Shown piece after piece: positions 62,874 through 64,000 of a DNA stretch of 64,000 bases. The stretch is from contig NZ_JANJZK010000007.1 of the NCBI RefSeq assembly GCF_024623185.1, positions 57,554 to 121,553 on the forward strand. The letters are read 5' to 3'. How positions within the stretch are numbered: the first letter of the stretch is position 1; each line of letters starts with the position of its first letter. The notes beneath the pieces were generated by a model, which worked only from the letters and a program-made list of their open reading frames with translations, made no database searches and was not told the DNA's origin. Source of the stretch: Anaerofustis stercorihominis. Lineage in GTDB: Bacteria; Bacillota; Clostridia; Eubacteriales; Anaerofustaceae. Position numbers and translations under genes: made by a program.

Positions 62874-63122
62874 ATGTTCAATAAAAAATATAAAAAAGAT
62901 TGTAATGTCAATGTTGGTGGAAAGTCCGGTGATAAAGCGACAAATAATTTATCTAAATATGTAACAGAAAATAATTTAGATTTAAATGATATTTGTAAAG
63001 AGACCGGTATTGAATATAATTGTTTAAATAAAAGTATCAATTTGGGTAATAGAAATCTAGAAACGGATGAGTTTTTAGAAATTTGTAATTACTTAAATAA
63101 GGATCCAAAAAATTTTAAATAG
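62874..63122 (+). CDS. Small HTH-like protein (Cro-like?)
   Basis: 82 residues. The middle part, LSKYVTENNLDLNDICKETGIEYNCLNKSINLGNRNLETDEFLEICNYLNKDPKNF, looks like a Cro/CI helix-turn-helix domain; the N-terminal 25 residues are basic and Gly-rich. Position and operators fit a Cro or excisionase-type gene opposing an ImmR-like repressor. GAGGAAAAGG precedes the ATG. Family assignment is tentative. Confidence 0.6.
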   Translation: MFNKKYKKDCNVNVGGKSGDKATNNLSKYVTENNLDLNDICKETGIEYNCLNKSINLGNRNLETDEFLEICNYLNKDPKNFK

Positions 63123-63141
63123 TTGGGGTGAGGGTGTTATT

Positions 63142-63285
63142 ATGGGATGGTCTAAAGACGAGGTATATATATTATATAAAATAATTTTTGCATTAGATGA
63201 AGATTTAAAGTTAATAAATAGTATTTATGATTTGGAAGATATAGTATATTACAAAAATAATTTCCATAATAATATTCTTTGTTAA
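63142..63285 (+). CDS. Short hypothetical protein (47 residues)
   Basis: An ATG frame 19 bases after the HTH-like gene, preceded by GGTGAGGGTG. It begins MGWSKDEVYILYKIIFALDED and ends NNILC. Acidic and helical, no known family. It could be the second gene of the element's rightward operon, but the length makes it uncertain. Confidence 0.4.
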   Translation: MGWSKDEVYILYKIIFALDEDLKLINSIYDLEDIVYYKNNFHNNILC

Positions 63286-63300
63286 GTGTTCTTTCATAAA

Positions 63301-63380
63301 TATAAAACTAAGGTATACAATAAAAAAGTTCATAAATAAATGCACATAGTAAACTATCCCACTAATACCTTAGTTTTATA
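63301..63380. repeat. 16-bp perfect inverted repeat around a 48-base loop
   Basis: TATAAAACTAAGGTAT (63301-63316) and ATACCTTAGTTTTATA (63365-63380). It may serve as a bidirectional terminator between the converging genes, but the 48-base loop is unusually large and also suggests a mobile-element end or structured RNA. Confidence 0.65.
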
Positions 63381-63384
63381 TTTT

Positions 63385-63582
63385 TTATTCTTGTAAGTCT
63401 GCTAGTTCATCTTGCTGTTTATTTGGGACTTCCATCTGATATAAGTCCTGATAAGATTCTAATTCTGCTTCGTCTCTCGGTATGTTTTGCATCAATCCCG
63501 TGCATTCTGTCTGTGAGGCCGTATGATTATTTTCCATGAAATCTGTTTCCGGCGGATTTAAATCGCTTTTTTTTATTTTCAT
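63385..63582 (-). CDS. Small acidic protein of unknown function
   Basis: 65 residues. AAGGAGG lies before the ATG, so translation is credible. The middle TECTGLMQNIPRDEAELESYQDLYQM resembles short ECTGL...P...ESY proteins that I recall from Clostridia, with no known role. There is no signal peptide or membrane segment; it is rich in Glu, Gln and Asp. Confidence 0.6.
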   Translation of the reverse strand: MKIKKSDLNPPETDFMENNHTASQTECTGLMQNIPRDEAELESYQDLYQMEVPNKQQDELADLQE

Positions 63583-64000
63583 AATATCCTCCTTTTAAAT
63601 TATTTTTTTCCTTTTAAAATTAATTATTCAAAATATAATTTATTATTTTTATTTTCATTTTTTTAATAAATATTTTTAGTTGAAATATCTGACACATAAT
63701 AAGATGCTTTCATAAAAGGTGTTTTTTGGTTCTTATTTGATACTAAAGACGTTTTATTTGTAGTAAATAAAAAACTTGTTATAAAATTATTGTAATTATT
63801 TTCGTGTAATTAATTGAAATATTAAATGAATCAATATTATATAAATAAAACATGAAAAAAAAACATGCAAGAGATTGCAAAATAGTATTTTTTAATTAAA
63901 GATAATAAATATTAAATAAAGAGAAGTCCATCTAAAGGACTTTTTTTAATGATAAGAAAGGGAGCAGGTTAGGAAATGGGAGATAATTATTTTAAATAAG
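63583..64000. other. AT-rich right end without a recognised gene
   Basis: 418 bases, very AT-rich. A terminator-like stem AAGTCC/GGACTT followed by T lies at 63924-63947, with no gene reading into it. A strong ribosome site and ATG near 63976 open only a 7-codon frame. Nothing else was seen. Confidence 0.5.
63924..63947 (+). terminator. Orphan intrinsic terminator
   Basis: AAGTCC (63924-63929) and GGACTT (63937-63942) with a 7-base loop and TTTTT. No upstream gene is seen on this strand within 600 bases, so a small RNA or leader is possible. Confidence 0.5.

Noticed and set aside
63976..63999. Start of a new gene at the right end
   Set aside because: Good ribosome site and ATG, but a stop follows after seven codons; a leader peptide cannot be claimed.

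Overview
The window looks like a chromosomal segment of a low-GC, anaerobic member of the Clostridia, possibly Eubacteriaceae-like; the genus is not provable from sequence alone. The grounds are AT-rich codon use, strong AGGAGG-type ribosome sites, a monomeric [FeFe]-hydrogenase, a single-chain FGAM synthase (PurL) in a compact purine operon, a lysine riboswitch in front of diaminopimelate genes, MurT/GatD-type genes and many small Xre regulators.

Layout. 1-1.7 kb: end of an SsuABC/TauABC-type transporter operon. 1.7-3.4 kb: a GpsA-like dehydrogenase paired with a divergent RpiB-like isomerase, behind a promoter followed by a strong hairpin. 3.5-7.0 kb: an Xre regulator, an EamA transporter, and a murT-gatD pair on the minus strand whose GatD lacks the usual catalytic Cys and His. 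7.2-12.6 kb: a 2-oxoacid dehydrogenase operon in the order E2-E3-E1 with a fused E1 alpha/beta chain. 13-23.9 kb: purL-E-C-F-M-N-H-D. 23.9-35.7 kb: a DNA-handling and housekeeping stretch with a ComEC-like metallo-beta-lactamase (MBL) lipoprotein, DUF3006, a MerR-like gene, yhaO/yhaN (SbcD/SbcC-like), mnmA, an M20 amidohydrolase, a ComEC without its nuclease domain, holA and a PHP phosphatase. 35.7-37.7 kb: an ECF sigma factor, an RsgI-like anti-sigma factor and a secreted His/Cys-rich protein. The sigma operon and the His-rich gene share a matching, identically spaced promoter-like motif, which suggests one autoregulated regulon. 37.7-40.8 kb: an Xre/FxLYD divergent pair, minDE without minC, and two small enzymes.

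41-44.7 kb: lysine riboswitch and asd-dapA-dapB-dapH (acetyl branch of lysine/DAP synthesis), followed by a run of six hairpins. 45-47.4 kb: [FeFe]-hydrogenase, macrodomain protein and fluoride channel with overlapping ends. 47.4-51.3 kb: a YozG/DUF2975 pair, a CDP-alcohol phosphatidyltransferase, DUF1002, an ECF transporter S component and a membrane protein. 51.4-56.1 kb: asp23-like gene, nusB, xseA, xseB, ispA, hemolysin III, smpB and tmRNA. 56.3-61.7 kb: two hybrid sensor kinases around a solute-binding lipoprotein. The first kinase is broken by one extra copy of a 7-bp tandem repeat, so it may be phase variable. 61.7-64 kb: an ImmA/ImmR-like repressor-peptidase switch with palindromic operators, small unknown genes and a long inverted repeat, which may be the edge of a mobile element.

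The most interesting leads are the GatD protein without catalytic residues, the sigma/RsgI/His-rich locus with its shared promoter, the (CGAAGCA)3 frame switch in the kinase, and the GpsA/RpiB pair with altered active-site positions. No tRNA, rRNA, CRISPR array or intact insertion sequence was recognised.
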